NCBI GenBank assembly: GCA_035711845.1
Contig: DASTBU010000091.1
Coordinates: 46,431-110,430 of the forward strand
Length of the DNA: 64,000 bases
Direction of reading: 5' to 3'
Source: DASTBU01 sp035711845
GTDB taxonomy: Bacteria; Acidobacteriota; Vicinamibacteria; Vicinamibacterales; 2-12-FULL-66-21
Below the pieces are notes generated by a model. It was not told the DNA's origin. It saw only the letters and a list, made by a program, of their open reading frames with translations, and ran no database searches. How positions within the stretch are numbered: the stretch's first letter is position 1; every line of letters starts with the position of its first letter. Positions 1-8,498 of the stretch are shown here, in pieces. The translations under genes were made by a program, and so were the position numbers.

Positions 1-5
1 CCACG

Positions 6-254
6 TCAACGTCGTTCCCACTGCTCGCGGCATTTCTCCGAGCAGAAGTACGCCGTCTCGCCGCCGGCCCTGGCGGCCAGAGCGCGTGAGGGGGAGACGA
101 AGACGCCGCAGACCGGATCTCTCACGAGCTTCATCGTCGGCTGCTCGGAGAAACTGCCCTGCCGGAAGCCGGCCCCCTCCAGCACGCCACGCAGCAGGCG
201 CCAGAGGGACCACAGAACCACGAGCACGAGCAGGACGCGCAGCAGCCAGGCCAC
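6..254 (-). CDS. YHS/TRASH-type small membrane-anchored metal-site protein
   Basis: An 82-residue protein with an N-terminal hydrophobic helix (about residues 3-20), then a short linker and a C-terminal YHS-like motif: DPVCG followed about 25 residues later by FCSEKC. YHS/TRASH domains use such cysteines to bind metal. The start is GTG at 254, three bases after the TPR gene's stop, with GGAG about 8 bases upstream inside that gene, so it is probably translated with it. It is the last gene of the run that begins at tilS. The metal and partner are unknown. Confidence is good that it is a gene and moderate for the family. Confidence 0.75.
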   Translation of the reverse strand: MAWLLRVLLVLVVLWSLWRLLRGVLEGAGFRQGSFSEQPTMKLVRDPVCGVFVSPSRALAARAGGETAYFCSEKCREQWERR

Positions 255-257
255 AGC

Positions 258-893
258 TTACTCCGGAGTCGCAGGCGGCTTGCCCGGCGACGCCCCCTGG
301 CCAGTGATTTCCGGATGCGCGTTGCGGAGCCCCTCGAGCGCCTGTCTCGCGGCGCGAGCTTCGGGTGAGTCCGGCGCAAGATCGACCAGGCGCTGCCAGG
401 CCTTCGCCGCACCCGGAAGATCCTGCTTGCCGAAAGCGCGGACGACGCCGACGTTGAGCAGTGTTTTCGAGTGCTTCGGATCGAGGCTGAGCGACCGCTC
501 GAACTGCTCGAGCGCCCGATCTGGCTGGTTCGTGTAGTAGTACGCGATGCCGAGATCCGTGCTCACGTTCGGGTCGCGTGGCTCGATCTCGAGCGCCTGT
601 TCGTACCAGCGCGCCGCTTCCTGAAACCGACCCGCATCGAAATACACGTTGCCGAGCTGGACGCGAGTCGCCGCGTCCTGGGGATCCCGCTCCGCCACGC
701 CGCGCAGCTCTGCGGCCCTGGATTCGTCGAGCGGCACGGCCGCCTGGCCCTGATCCTGCGAGGCCGGAGCAGACGCCTGCTGCGCCGGCGTGCCGGCCCG
801 CGGCCCGGTTGGCTGCTGGCTGCCGATGATCCAGCCGACGATCAGTCCGAAGAAAATCCCGGCAACGCCGAACAGGAGCGATTCTTTGGGCAC
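258..893 (-). CDS. Membrane-anchored tetratricopeptide repeat protein
   Basis: A 211-residue protein with one N-terminal transmembrane helix (about residues 6-25), a Gln/Ala/Pro-rich linker to about residue 55, and three to four TPR units (about 60-195). The units show the usual small/large pattern, for example LGNVYFDAGRF followed by ALEIEPRDP. TPR domains are protein-interaction scaffolds. The C-terminal tail is Pro/Gly-rich. The start is GTG at 893; no strong Shine-Dalgarno is visible. It lies between the alpha/beta hydrolase and the YHS gene on the same strand. The partner is unknown. Confidence 0.85.
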   Translation of the reverse strand: MPKESLLFGVAGIFFGLIVGWIIGSQQPTGPRAGTPAQQASAPASQDQGQAAVPLDESRAAELRGVAERDPQDAATRVQLGNVYFDAGRFQEAARWYEQALEIEPRDPNVSTDLGIAYYYTNQPDRALEQFERSLSLDPKHSKTLLNVGVVRAFGKQDLPGAAKAWQRLVDLAPDSPEARAARQALEGLRNAHPEITGQGASPGKPPATPE

Positions 894-915
894 TTGGAAG
901 GATGGCCTGAGCCGA

Positions 916-1626
916 TCATAGCAAGGTCCTTCTGAGCCAGTCCAGAAGGGTTGCGCCGAGATCCGGACTCCTGAACAGCATGTTCGTGCCGTGCCCGGCC
1001 CCGTTGAGGATCAGCAGCTCCCGCGTCCTCACGTTCCCTTTCTGCAGCTCGCGCGCCGATCGCAGCGCATACGGATCGTCGTCGCTAGCCACGAGAAGGA
1101 TAGGACGCACGCCGACCTTGCGCATGGCCGCGTCGATTCGAAGCCCCCGATAGTCGAGCGCGGGCGACAGCAGACCGAGGGTGCGAACGGATGGGTCGTC
1201 GGCAGCCGCAAGCGCTGCGATGCTGGCGCCAAGGGACGCGCCGACGAGGCTCACGTAACCTGGCAGGACATCTGGACGCGTGCCGAGATAGCGGCGGGCT
1301 GCTTGCACATCCCGGACCATCACCGCATGGTCGTCCGGACTGCCCTGGGATTCACCGTGCCCGCGCAAGTCGAAGGTGAGCGCTCCGATACCGCCTGCGG
1401 CGAGCCGCGACGCCAGCCAGTCCCAGTCGCGCCGTGAACGCCGCAACATGTGAACGAGCACCACAGCGGGCGCGGGGCGGGTGACAGGCTCGTACCATGT
1501 CGCCGCCAGCAGCACGCCATCGTCGGTTCTCAGCAACACGCGCTGCGAGGCCGACACGGTTCCGGGCGCCACCCAGGCGCCGGTGAGCGTGAGCGCCAGC
1601 AGCAGCGCGGTGGCAAACCTCTTCAT
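916..1626 (-). CDS. Secreted alpha/beta hydrolase
   Basis: A 236-residue protein with a signal peptide (about residues 1-27) and an alpha/beta-hydrolase fold. Visible are the oxyanion-region strand ending in VLVHM, the FDLRGHGES segment, the nucleophile elbow GASLGAS, a DDDP acid segment and the catalytic-His segment GAGHG. This fits the dienelactone-hydrolase/BAAT-like group; the substrate cannot be named. I chose the ATG at 1626 because it is followed at once by a signal peptide and overlaps the pdxJ stop in an ATGA arrangement, implying translational coupling. A longer open frame upstream has no hydrolase-like content. Confidence 0.85.
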   Translation of the reverse strand: MKRFATALLLALTLTGAWVAPGTVSASQRVLLRTDDGVLLAATWYEPVTRPAPAVVLVHMLRRSRRDWDWLASRLAAGGIGALTFDLRGHGESQGSPDDHAVMVRDVQAARRYLGTRPDVLPGYVSLVGASLGASIAALAAADDPSVRTLGLLSPALDYRGLRIDAAMRKVGVRPILLVASDDDPYALRSARELQKGNVRTRELLILNGAGHGTNMLFRSPDLGATLLDWLRRTLL

Positions 1627-2399
1627 CGGGCTGCCGATGGTGCGCGCACCGCCGCAAGGTAGTCGCGAACGGCGCGATCGAGGCCGACGAAGAGGGCGTG
1701 GCTGATCAGCGCGTGCCCGATCGAGACCTCGGCCAGGTGCGGTAGCGTGCGAAACAGCGTCAGGTTCTTCAGGTCCAAATCGTGACCGGCGTTCACGCCA
1801 AGCCCCAGCTCGTGTGCCAACACTGCGGCCGCGATATACCGCCCGAAGCTGCCCGCCGCCGACTCGCTGCCGGCCTCGAAGGCTCTGGCATATGGTTCGG
1901 TATAGAGCTCGACGCGGTCGGCGCCGATCGAGGCGGCCCATTTGACCGCGGCCGGCTCTGGATCGACGAACATGCTCACGCGCACGCCGGCGTCCCTGAG
2001 GCCCTTGACGACATCGCGCATGGCGGCAAGCGGCGAGTCCGAAGGCCACCCGGCCTGGCTGGTGATTTCTCCGGCTCGGACGGGAACCAGCGTGCACTGG
2101 TCCGGCCGCACGTCCTTGACCATCGCAAGCAGATCCGGCCTGGGATCGCCCTCGATGTTGTATTCGACCGTTCCCTTGTGGCCGCGCAGCTCGCGCGCGA
2201 TCTCCCGGACGTCGGCAGACGTAATGTGGCGGGCATCCGACCGCGGGTGCACGGTGATGCCCGGAGCGCCGTTCGCAACCGAGACGCGGACAGCGTCGAT
2301 CACGCTCGGCGCACGGCCGCCGCGCGAGTTGCGGAGCGTCGCAACCTTGTTCACGTTGACGCTGAGACGCACGTTGCGGTGTGACGCCGCGTTATCCAA
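1623..2399 (-). CDS. pdxJ: Pyridoxine 5'-phosphate synthase
   Basis: PdxJ condenses 1-deoxyxylulose 5-phosphate with 3-amino-2-oxopropyl phosphate to make pyridoxine 5'-phosphate, the last step of the DXP-dependent PLP pathway. The 258-residue length matches the family (about 240-260). The N-terminus has the typical VNVNKVATLRNSRGG segment, followed by TVHPRSDARHI, the family's active-site Arg/His loop. The start appears to be TTG at 2399, with AAGGAG four bases upstream inside glmM; a GTG at 2372 is an alternative. It overlaps the 3' end of glmM by 8 bases and the following hydrolase by 4, so the three genes look like one transcript. Confidence 0.95.
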   Translation of the reverse strand: MDNAASHRNVRLSVNVNKVATLRNSRGGRAPSVIDAVRVSVANGAPGITVHPRSDARHITSADVREIARELRGHKGTVEYNIEGDPRPDLLAMVKDVRPDQCTLVPVRAGEITSQAGWPSDSPLAAMRDVVKGLRDAGVRVSMFVDPEPAAVKWAASIGADRVELYTEPYARAFEAGSESAAGSFGRYIAAAVLAHELGLGVNAGHDLDLKNLTLFRTLPHLAEVSIGHALISHALFVGLDRAVRDYLAAVRAPSAAR

Positions 2400-3732
2400 G
2401 ATGCTCCTTGACGGCCGCGGCGATTTCGGCGGCCCACCCCTGGATCTCGTGCTGGTCCCGCCCCTCGAGCATCACGCGCAGCAACGGCTCGGTTCCGGAG
2501 TAACGGACCAGCAGGCGGCCCTGACCGCTGAGACGGTCCTCGACCGCATCCATCACGGTGGCAATCGCGGAAATCGACCGAAGATCCTTCTTCTCGCGCA
2601 CGCGGACATTCACGAGCACCTGCGGGTACGTCACGAAACCGGCGGCCAGTTCCGCCAGCTCCCGTCCCGATTCCGCCATCGCGCGGAGCACGTTCATGGC
2701 GGTTGCGATCCCGTCGCCCGTGTACAGGTGATCGGAAAAGATGATGTGTCCGGACTGCTCGCCGCCGAGCGACAGGTCGCGCTTGAGCATTTCCTCCATC
2801 ACGTACTTGTCGCCCACCGGACAGCGCACAAGCTCGATGCCGCTCTCGCGGAGCGCGATCTCGAGGCCGATGTTGCTCATCACCGTAGCGACGATCGCAT
2901 TGCCTCGCAGGCGGCCCAGGGCTTTCAGGTGCAGCGCGCAGATGAGCAGAACAGCATCGCCATCTATGATGCGCCCTGCCGCATCGACGAAGATCGCTCG
3001 ATCGCCATCGCCATCGAAGGCCACGCCCATGCGCGCACCGTGTTCCCTGACGGTCCGTGCCAGTGCTTCCGGATGCGTCGAGCCGCAGTCGAGATTGATG
3101 TTGCGGCCGTCAGGCGAGGCGCTGAGCACGTGGACGTCGTAGCCAACCTCGCGAAACAGGCGGGGTGCCACCGTTGTCGTGGCGCCGTTGGCGGTGTCAA
3201 TCACAATCGAGAACCGGCCGAGACGTTCGGCCTCCGGGAACGCGGCTCGTACGTGCGCTATGTACGCGTCGATGACGTCCAGACGCTCGATGTGGGGCTC
3301 GGCCAGTGCCGGCACCATCCAGTCCTCGCGCGCGATGATGGCTTCCACCTGACGCTCGAGCTGCTCGGTGAACTTCTCACCGCGACCGGAGAACACCTTG
3401 ATCCCGTTGTCCGCGAACGGATTGTGCGACGCGGAGATCACGATGCCGGCGTCGAACCCCATGGTTCGAGTCACGTAGGCGATCGCCGGCGTGGGAATGA
3501 CGCCCGCGGAGCTCACGGTGGCGCCGGCCGAACACGCTCCCCGGGCGAGCTCCCTCTCGATCCACTCGCCCGACTCGCGGGTGTCCCGGCCGACGATGAA
3601 GCGGAGCGGGCGGGCGCTGCCGTCCATTCCACGAACGAGCGCGGCCCCAAGCCGTGCCACGGTCGCACGGTCGAGCGGAAACACGCCCGCGGTACCGCGA
3701 ACGCCGTCAGTGCCAAAGAGCCGGGTGGACAT
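2392..3732 (-). CDS. glmM: Phosphoglucosamine mutase
   Basis: GlmM interconverts glucosamine-6-phosphate and glucosamine-1-phosphate for UDP-GlcNAc and peptidoglycan synthesis. At 446 residues it has the family's usual length. Visible are the N-terminal FGTDGVRG, the active-site phosphoserine loop SASHNP (Ser102), the metal loop DGDGDR (240-245), the sugar-specificity loop GEQSGH (324-329) and the phosphate-binding RYSGTEP (410-416). It lies 20 bp downstream of cdaR, reproducing the cdaA-cdaR-glmM order known from Firmicutes. There CdaA and GlmM interact, linking c-di-AMP to cell-wall precursor supply. Confidence 0.97.
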   Translation of the reverse strand: MSTRLFGTDGVRGTAGVFPLDRATVARLGAALVRGMDGSARPLRFIVGRDTRESGEWIERELARGACSAGATVSSAGVIPTPAIAYVTRTMGFDAGIVISASHNPFADNGIKVFSGRGEKFTEQLERQVEAIIAREDWMVPALAEPHIERLDVIDAYIAHVRAAFPEAERLGRFSIVIDTANGATTTVAPRLFREVGYDVHVLSASPDGRNINLDCGSTHPEALARTVREHGARMGVAFDGDGDRAIFVDAAGRIIDGDAVLLICALHLKALGRLRGNAIVATVMSNIGLEIALRESGIELVRCPVGDKYVMEEMLKRDLSLGGEQSGHIIFSDHLYTGDGIATAMNVLRAMAESGRELAELAAGFVTYPQVLVNVRVREKKDLRSISAIATVMDAVEDRLSGQGRLLVRYSGTEPLLRVMLEGRDQHEIQGWAAEIAAAVKEHLG

Positions 3733-3751
3733 CGGGTAGGTGCGAAGGGCC

Positions 3752-4663
3752 CTATCTGATAGTTACCTCGACGACGGCCGGGGTAACCGAGGCGATGCCG
3801 AAATCCTGTGAAGGCTCGACCTGGACCCGAAGATTGTATCGGCCCGGTCCGAGGCCGGCAAGGTCCACGAAGGCTTGGACTGCATCGGACCGAACTTTGA
3901 CGAGCACGTCCTGATCGCCGCGAATGAGCACCTGCGTCAGCGAGGGAGCGACCCGCGCCTTGTATCCGGCGCCAAGATTGCGCCATCTCACGGGGACGTT
4001 CTCGACCGCGCGTTCGATAGGCGCTGGCAGAATCTCCACGCTGATCGTCGCGCTCCGCGGCTCCACCAGACGCACCGCCGCGTCCGCGACACCGACGGTC
4101 ACGACATCCCGCACCGTATCACGCTGGCCATCGATCCGGACCGGCTCGGTAGTGGCCTCGGCCAGGCGGCGAACGCGGCTCTCGGGGCCGACGACCTCCA
4201 CGGTCGGTGGATCCGACGAGCGCGGACCAACGATGAAGCCGGGCGCCGGTTCGCCCTCGAGCGCGGGCACGATCGGCACCGTGCGCCGGGCAGACTTTTC
4301 GACCTCCAGCGACAGCGTGGCGGGAACGACCTGCACGACCTCGACGCCGTACGGAACCTTCACCTGGTCGGTCCGCAGATGGAACAGCCGCGACCCGGGC
4401 CTGGCGGTCGAGAGATCGAGGACGACCACGATCTCGCCAACTTCGAGCCGGCTCAGGAGCGTCGAGGATCCGCGGACGAGCACGTCGACCGCGCCCGGCG
4501 GGTCTCCGACGATCTCGATGTTCTCGGGCTTCTCGCGGATCTCGAGCGGCACCCTGAGCGCGCGCTCGACGACTTCCTGACCGGCAACGGTCAGCCAGAG
4601 GAGCGTCGCCAGCGCGATCGCCAGGATCTTGAGCCCGAGATGACGAAAGGGGTGATATGCCAT
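3752..4663 (-). CDS. cdaR: YbbR-domain protein, CdaA-associated regulator
   Basis: A 303-residue protein with one N-terminal membrane helix (about residues 9-27) and an extracytoplasmic region of three to four beta-rich YbbR-like repeats. Recurring segments such as VVERALRVPLE, PPTVEVVGPESRV and VENVPVRWRNLG mark repeat edges. In Firmicutes CdaR binds CdaA and modulates diadenylate cyclase activity. Here its ATG overlaps the cdaA stop by one base (TGATG), strong evidence for coupled expression. The family call rests on repeat pattern and context, since YbbR sequences diverge strongly. Confidence 0.88.
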   Translation of the reverse strand: MAYHPFRHLGLKILAIALATLLWLTVAGQEVVERALRVPLEIREKPENIEIVGDPPGAVDVLVRGSSTLLSRLEVGEIVVVLDLSTARPGSRLFHLRTDQVKVPYGVEVVQVVPATLSLEVEKSARRTVPIVPALEGEPAPGFIVGPRSSDPPTVEVVGPESRVRRLAEATTEPVRIDGQRDTVRDVVTVGVADAAVRLVEPRSATISVEILPAPIERAVENVPVRWRNLGAGYKARVAPSLTQVLIRGDQDVLVKVRSDAVQAFVDLAGLGPGRYNLRVQVEPSQDFGIASVTPAVVEVTIR

Positions 4664-5484
4664 CAGCCCAGATAGCCGGCGGCCGTGATTCGGCGGGGAG
4701 CGGGCCTCCGGGCCACCAGCAGTGACTGCAGGCGATCCCGCAGCGCGTCGGCGCTCAGGTCCCGCTCGATTCCACCTTCCAGCGCGAGCGCAATCTGTCC
4801 GCGCTCTTCGGAGACCACGACGGCGACGGCATCATTCTCTTCGGTCAGGCCGATGGCGGCCCTGTGGCGCGTGCCCAGCTCACGGCTCACTCTGGGATTG
4901 ACCGTCAGAGGCAGGAAGCAGGCGGCCGCCGCGATTCGGTTCTCCTGGAGAATGACGGCCCCGTCGTGCAGCGGCGAGCCCGGCTGGAAGATCGTCACCA
5001 GCAGGTCGTAGGTGATCTCCGCGTCGAGCGGGATGCCGCTCTCGATGTAATTCCGGAGTCCGATTTCCCGCTCGATGGCGATGATGGCGCCGACGTGCTG
5101 CGCGGAGAGCATCGTGGCGGCGACGACGATTTCCTCGATCGTCTCGTCGACCCCTTCCTGGCGGCTGAAATACCGGAAGAACGGAGCTTGCCCGAAGTGT
5201 GCGAGCGCGCGGCGGATGTCGGACTGAAAGACCACGATCGCCGCAAACGCCACGTACACCAGCATGTTGCGAATCAGCCAGTTCAGCGTCTGAAGAGGGG
5301 CGAGCCGCGAGACGTAGAACAACCCGACCAGCAACAGCGACCCTGCGGCCATCTGGACGGCGCGAGTCCCCCTGATCAGCTTGAGGAACTCGTAGATCAG
5401 GATGGAAACGACGGCAATATCGAGCAGATCCCACCAGTTGACCGGCGGGCGATAGCGAAGGAGACTGCTGAGGTAGTCGGCCAT
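4663..5484 (-). CDS. cdaA: Membrane diadenylate cyclase CdaA (DisA_N domain)
   Basis: CdaA makes c-di-AMP from two ATP. The 273-residue protein has three N-terminal membrane helices (about 20-38, 43-60, 66-86) and a cytoplasmic DAC domain (about 95-250). The catalytic motifs are intact: DGA at 174-176 in SPLHDGAVI and RHR at 206-208 in GTRHRAAIG. It starts 127 bp after the folP stop, and that gap is filled by a repeat cluster. Its stop overlaps the cdaR start. c-di-AMP usually governs potassium and osmolyte balance and cell-wall homeostasis; no c-di-AMP receptor was identified in the window. Confidence 0.96.
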   Translation of the reverse strand: MADYLSSLLRYRPPVNWWDLLDIAVVSILIYEFLKLIRGTRAVQMAAGSLLLVGLFYVSRLAPLQTLNWLIRNMLVYVAFAAIVVFQSDIRRALAHFGQAPFFRYFSRQEGVDETIEEIVVAATMLSAQHVGAIIAIEREIGLRNYIESGIPLDAEITYDLLVTIFQPGSPLHDGAVILQENRIAAAACFLPLTVNPRVSRELGTRHRAAIGLTEENDAVAVVVSEERGQIALALEGGIERDLSADALRDRLQSLLVARRPAPRRITAAGYLG

Positions 5485-5524
5485 GCAAGCGGTAGCTTAT
5501 CAATCGGGTCGCCGGGCGTCACGT

Positions 5525-5649
5525 AATAGGGGGACAGTCCCCTTAAGGGGACAGGCACCCTAAGGGGACAGGCACCTTAAGGGGACAGGCACCCTAGGGG
5601 GACAGGCACCCTAAGGGGACAGGTGCCTTAAGGAGCCTGTCCCCCTCAC
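5525..5649. repeat. GGGGACAGG-type REP-like repeat cluster
   Basis: A near-palindrome GGGGGACAGTCCCC (from 5529) is followed by about five tandem units of roughly 17 bp with consensus TAAGGGGACAGGCACC. It closes with an inverted copy (GCCTGTCCCCC, from 5635). The layout resembles REP/BIME elements of the kind associated with RAYT (IS200-like tyrosine) transposases; no such transposase is in the window. The last units run into folP and encode its C-terminus. Confidence 0.85.
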
Positions 5650-6495
5650 CTGATCCGCGACCCGTACGACGTCCGCCATCTCCCGCACGGCGTGGACGCG
5701 GACGATGTGGGCGCCGAGCAGGACGCTGGCGGTGACGGCCGCGGCCGTGGCCCACTCCCGGCCGGGCGGCGGCCGCTCGCCGATGGCGAGTTGCAGAAAC
5801 GACTTCCGTGACGGACCGCTCAGGATCGGCCGGCCGAGCGCCGCGAACTCCGGCAGCCCCGCCAGCGCCGCGTAGCTGTGCTCCGCCCGCTTGGCGAACC
5901 CGAAGCCGGGATCCACTATGATCGACTCCGGCCGGACACCAGCCGCCACCGCTCGATCCACCGCGGCCTGCAGCTCCGCCCGAACCTCGCGCACGACATC
6001 GGCGTACACCGCAAGCTCGTACATCTGGCTCGAGCGGCCGCGGGTGTGCATCAGGATCACCGCCGCGCCCGTGTCGGCCATGGCGCGCCCCAGATCCAGA
6101 TCGTATTGAAGACCGCTGATGTCGTTGACGATCGACGCGCCGGCGGCAACCGCCTCGCGCGCGACCACTGCCTTGTAGGTGTCGATGGAGATCGGCACGC
6201 GCCCTCGAGCCGCGAGGCCGCGGACGACCGGCAGCACCCGCCGCAGCTCGTCTTCAGCGGAAACCGGCGCCGCGCCTGGCCGCGTGGATTCTCCCCCCAC
6301 GTCGACGATGTCCGCTCCATCGTCGATCATGCGGCGCCCGTCGGCGATCGCGCGTTCGGGATCGAATCGCAGCCCCCCATCCGCAAACGAGTCCGGCGTG
6401 ACGTTGAGGATCCCCATGACGAGCGTGCGCGGACCAAGCTCCAGCGCGCGGCCACCGGGGAGCGGAACGACGAAGTGTTGTCGGTTCGCGAACAT
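5611..6495 (-). CDS. folP: Dihydropteroate synthase
   Basis: FolP joins 6-hydroxymethyl-dihydropterin pyrophosphate to p-aminobenzoate in folate synthesis. The 294-residue TIM barrel shows the pterin-site signatures MGILNVTPDSFADGG, DVGGESTRPGA and VNDISG, plus DPGFGFAK and SGPSRKSF further on. I start it at the ATG at 6495; an in-frame TTG lies directly before it. No Shine-Dalgarno is seen, because a 14-bp hairpin sits immediately upstream. The final seven or so codons, including the TAG stop, lie inside the GGGGACAGG repeat cluster, so the C-terminal tail is repeat-derived. The catalytic core is complete. Confidence 0.96.
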   Translation of the reverse strand: MFANRQHFVVPLPGGRALELGPRTLVMGILNVTPDSFADGGLRFDPERAIADGRRMIDDGADIVDVGGESTRPGAAPVSAEDELRRVLPVVRGLAARGRVPISIDTYKAVVAREAVAAGASIVNDISGLQYDLDLGRAMADTGAAVILMHTRGRSSQMYELAVYADVVREVRAELQAAVDRAVAAGVRPESIIVDPGFGFAKRAEHSYAALAGLPEFAALGRPILSGPSRKSFLQLAIGERPPPGREWATAAAVTASVLLGAHIVRVHAVREMADVVRVADQVRGTGSLRHLSP

Positions 6496-6504
6496 CAAAC
6501 AAAC

Positions 6505-6537
6505 AAGGCCACGAAGATGCGCGATCTTCGTGGCCTT
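6505..6537 (-). terminator. 14-bp perfect hairpin between ftsH and folP
   Basis: Arms 6505-6518 and 6524-6537 are perfectly complementary around a 5-nt loop. Read on the minus strand the hairpin is followed by GTTTGTTTG and then at once by the folP start. This looks like an intrinsic terminator or attenuator for the tilS-ftsH transcript. The T-tract is imperfect, so partial read-through is likely. Confidence 0.7.
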
Positions 6538-6566
6538 TGCGACTGGCCAGCCGATGGCGGACCGAT

Positions 6567-8498
6567 CTATTCCTGCGTCACCGGCTTGTTGAGCGGCGGA
6601 ATCGGCGGCACGATCGAAGGACGCTCCCTCGTCGGCCGCTTCGAGGCGTCGTCGTGCACGTGCGACGAAGCGGCTGCGGGCACTCTGTCCTCGAGCGCTT
6701 CGCCCGCAACAATCCTTCGCACCTGTTCCGCGTCGAGCACCTCTCGAAGCAGCAGCTCCTCGGCGATCCGATTGAGCGCCTCGCGGTTGGTCTCGAGCAG
6801 CTTGCGCGCCTTCTCGTAGTTCGCCGTCACGATCCGCTTGATCTCCTGGTCGATGCGGATCGCGGTGTCCTCGCTGTAATCCTGATGCTGCGCGATCTCG
6901 CGGCCGAGGAAGATCTGCTCTTCCTTCTTGCCGAACGTGAGCGGACCCATGGCATCGCTCATGCCGTACTCGCAGACCATCTTGCGTGCCATCTCGGTGG
7001 ATCGCTCGAGGTCGTTGCCGGCGCCCGTCGTCATGCTGTCGAACGTGATCTCCTCGGCGAGGCGGCCGCCGAGCAGGATCGCGATCCAGTCGTTCAGGTA
7101 GTCGCGCGTGTAGTTGTGCTTGTCGTCCACCGGCAGCTGCATCGTCACGCCGAGCGCCATCCCGCGCGGGATGATCGTGACTTTGTGGACCGGATCGGCG
7201 TGCGGCAGCACGACGGCAAGGAGCGCGTGACCGGCCTCGTGCACGGCCGTGACCTTCTTCTCCTCGTCGCTGATGATCATCGACCGGCGCTCCGAGCCCA
7301 TGAGGACCTTGTCCTTGGCGAACTCGAAGTCCATCATGCGGACGACCTTCTGGTTGTAGCGCGCCGCGTTGAGCGCCGCCTCGTTCACCAGGTTGGCCAG
7401 ATCCGCGCCGGAGAAGCCCGACGTGCCGCGCGCCAGCACGTGGATGTTCACGTCGTCGGACAGCGGGATCTTTTTCGTGTGGACGGCGAGGATGCCCTCG
7501 CGGCCCTTCACGTCGGGACGATTCACCACGATGCGGCGATCGAATCGGCCGGGCCGCAGCAGCGCGGGATCCAGCACATCGGGCCGGTTCGTGGCGGCAA
7601 CGAGGATCACGCCTTCGTTCGACTCGAAGCCGTCCATCTCGACGAGCAGCTGGTTCAGCGTCTGCTCGCGCTCGTCGTGGCCGCCGCCGAGGCCGGCGCC
7701 ACGGTGACGCCCGACCGCGTCAATCTCGTCGATGAAGACGATGCACGGCGCGTTCTTCTTGCCCTGCTCGAAGAGGTCGCGGACGCGGGAGGCGCCCACG
7801 CCGACGAACATCTCGACGAAGTCCGACCCGCTGATCGAAAAAAACGGGACGTTGGCTTCCCCAGCCACCGCGCGGGCGAGAAGCGTCTTCCCTGTGCCCG
7901 GGGGGCCCATGAGCAGTACGCCCTTGGGAATCCGCCCACCGAGCTTCTGGAACTTCTGGGGCTCCTTGAGGAACTCGATGATTTCCTGCAGCTCCTCCTT
8001 GGCCTCGTCGACGCCGGAAACATCCTTGAACGTGACTTTTTTCTGGGAACTGGAAGAGAGTTTCGCCCGGCTCTTGCCGAACGACAGGGCCTTGTTCCCG
8101 CCGCTCTGCATCTGCCGCATGATGAAAATCCAGAAGCCGATCATGAGCAGAATCGGCGCCCAGGAGTACAGCAGCGTGGCCCACGGGCTCGCCGTCGCTT
8201 CCTCGGCGTCGATGACGACGCCCTTCATCCGCAGCTGGTTGACGAGCCCCTCGTACTGCTCCGGCGCATACGTACGGAACTGCTCGTTGCCGTTGCCAGT
8301 CGTGCCCGCCGTGGTGCCCTTGATGCGGTTTCCGGTGATCTCTACGCTCACCACCTTGCCCTCGTCCACGCGATCGAGGAAGGTCGAAAACGAGATCTCC
8401 GCAGGAGTCTTCTGGAACGTCTGAGAGAAATTCCAGATGAGTACCCCGACCACGACGAGCACCATCCAGAAGAGCAAGCTCTTGAGGGTCGAATTCAA
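6567..8498 (-). CDS. ftsH: ATP-dependent zinc metalloprotease FtsH
   Basis: FtsH is a hexameric membrane AAA+ protease that degrades misfolded membrane proteins and selected regulators. The 643 residues contain two N-terminal membrane helices (about 8-25 and 107-126) flanking a small periplasmic domain. The AAA+ module follows, with Walker A GPPGTGKT (198-205), Walker B IVFIDEID (253-260) and pore motif FVG (231-233), then an M41 peptidase domain with zinc motif HEAGH (420-424). The start is TTG at 8498, with AGGAGG 7 bases upstream. TTGA overlaps the tilS stop, so translation is coupled to tilS. Confidence 0.97.
   Translation of the reverse strand: MNSTLKSLLFWMVLVVVGVLIWNFSQTFQKTPAEISFSTFLDRVDEGKVVSVEITGNRIKGTTAGTTGNGNEQFRTYAPEQYEGLVNQLRMKGVVIDAEEATASPWATLLYSWAPILLMIGFWIFIMRQMQSGGNKALSFGKSRAKLSSSSQKKVTFKDVSGVDEAKEELQEIIEFLKEPQKFQKLGGRIPKGVLLMGPPGTGKTLLARAVAGEANVPFFSISGSDFVEMFVGVGASRVRDLFEQGKKNAPCIVFIDEIDAVGRHRGAGLGGGHDEREQTLNQLLVEMDGFESNEGVILVAATNRPDVLDPALLRPGRFDRRIVVNRPDVKGREGILAVHTKKIPLSDDVNIHVLARGTSGFSGADLANLVNEAALNAARYNQKVVRMMDFEFAKDKVLMGSERRSMIISDEEKKVTAVHEAGHALLAVVLPHADPVHKVTIIPRGMALGVTMQLPVDDKHNYTRDYLNDWIAILLGGRLAEEITFDSMTTGAGNDLERSTEMARKMVCEYGMSDAMGPLTFGKKEEQIFLGREIAQHQDYSEDTAIRIDQEIKRIVTANYEKARKLLETNREALNRIAEELLLREVLDAEQVRRIVAGEALEDRVPAAASSHVHDDASKRPTRERPSIVPPIPPLNKPVTQE

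Noticed and set aside
1942..3759. Long plus-strand open frame (605 codons) opposite pdxJ and glmM
   Set aside because: It lies fully antisense to two confidently assigned genes. High GC makes such frames common, and its translation is Arg/His-rich without family features.
5525..5649. CRISPR or attachment site in the GGGGACAGG cluster
   Set aside because: Units are about 17 bp with no unique spacers, and no integrase or cas gene is near; a REP-like element explains it better.
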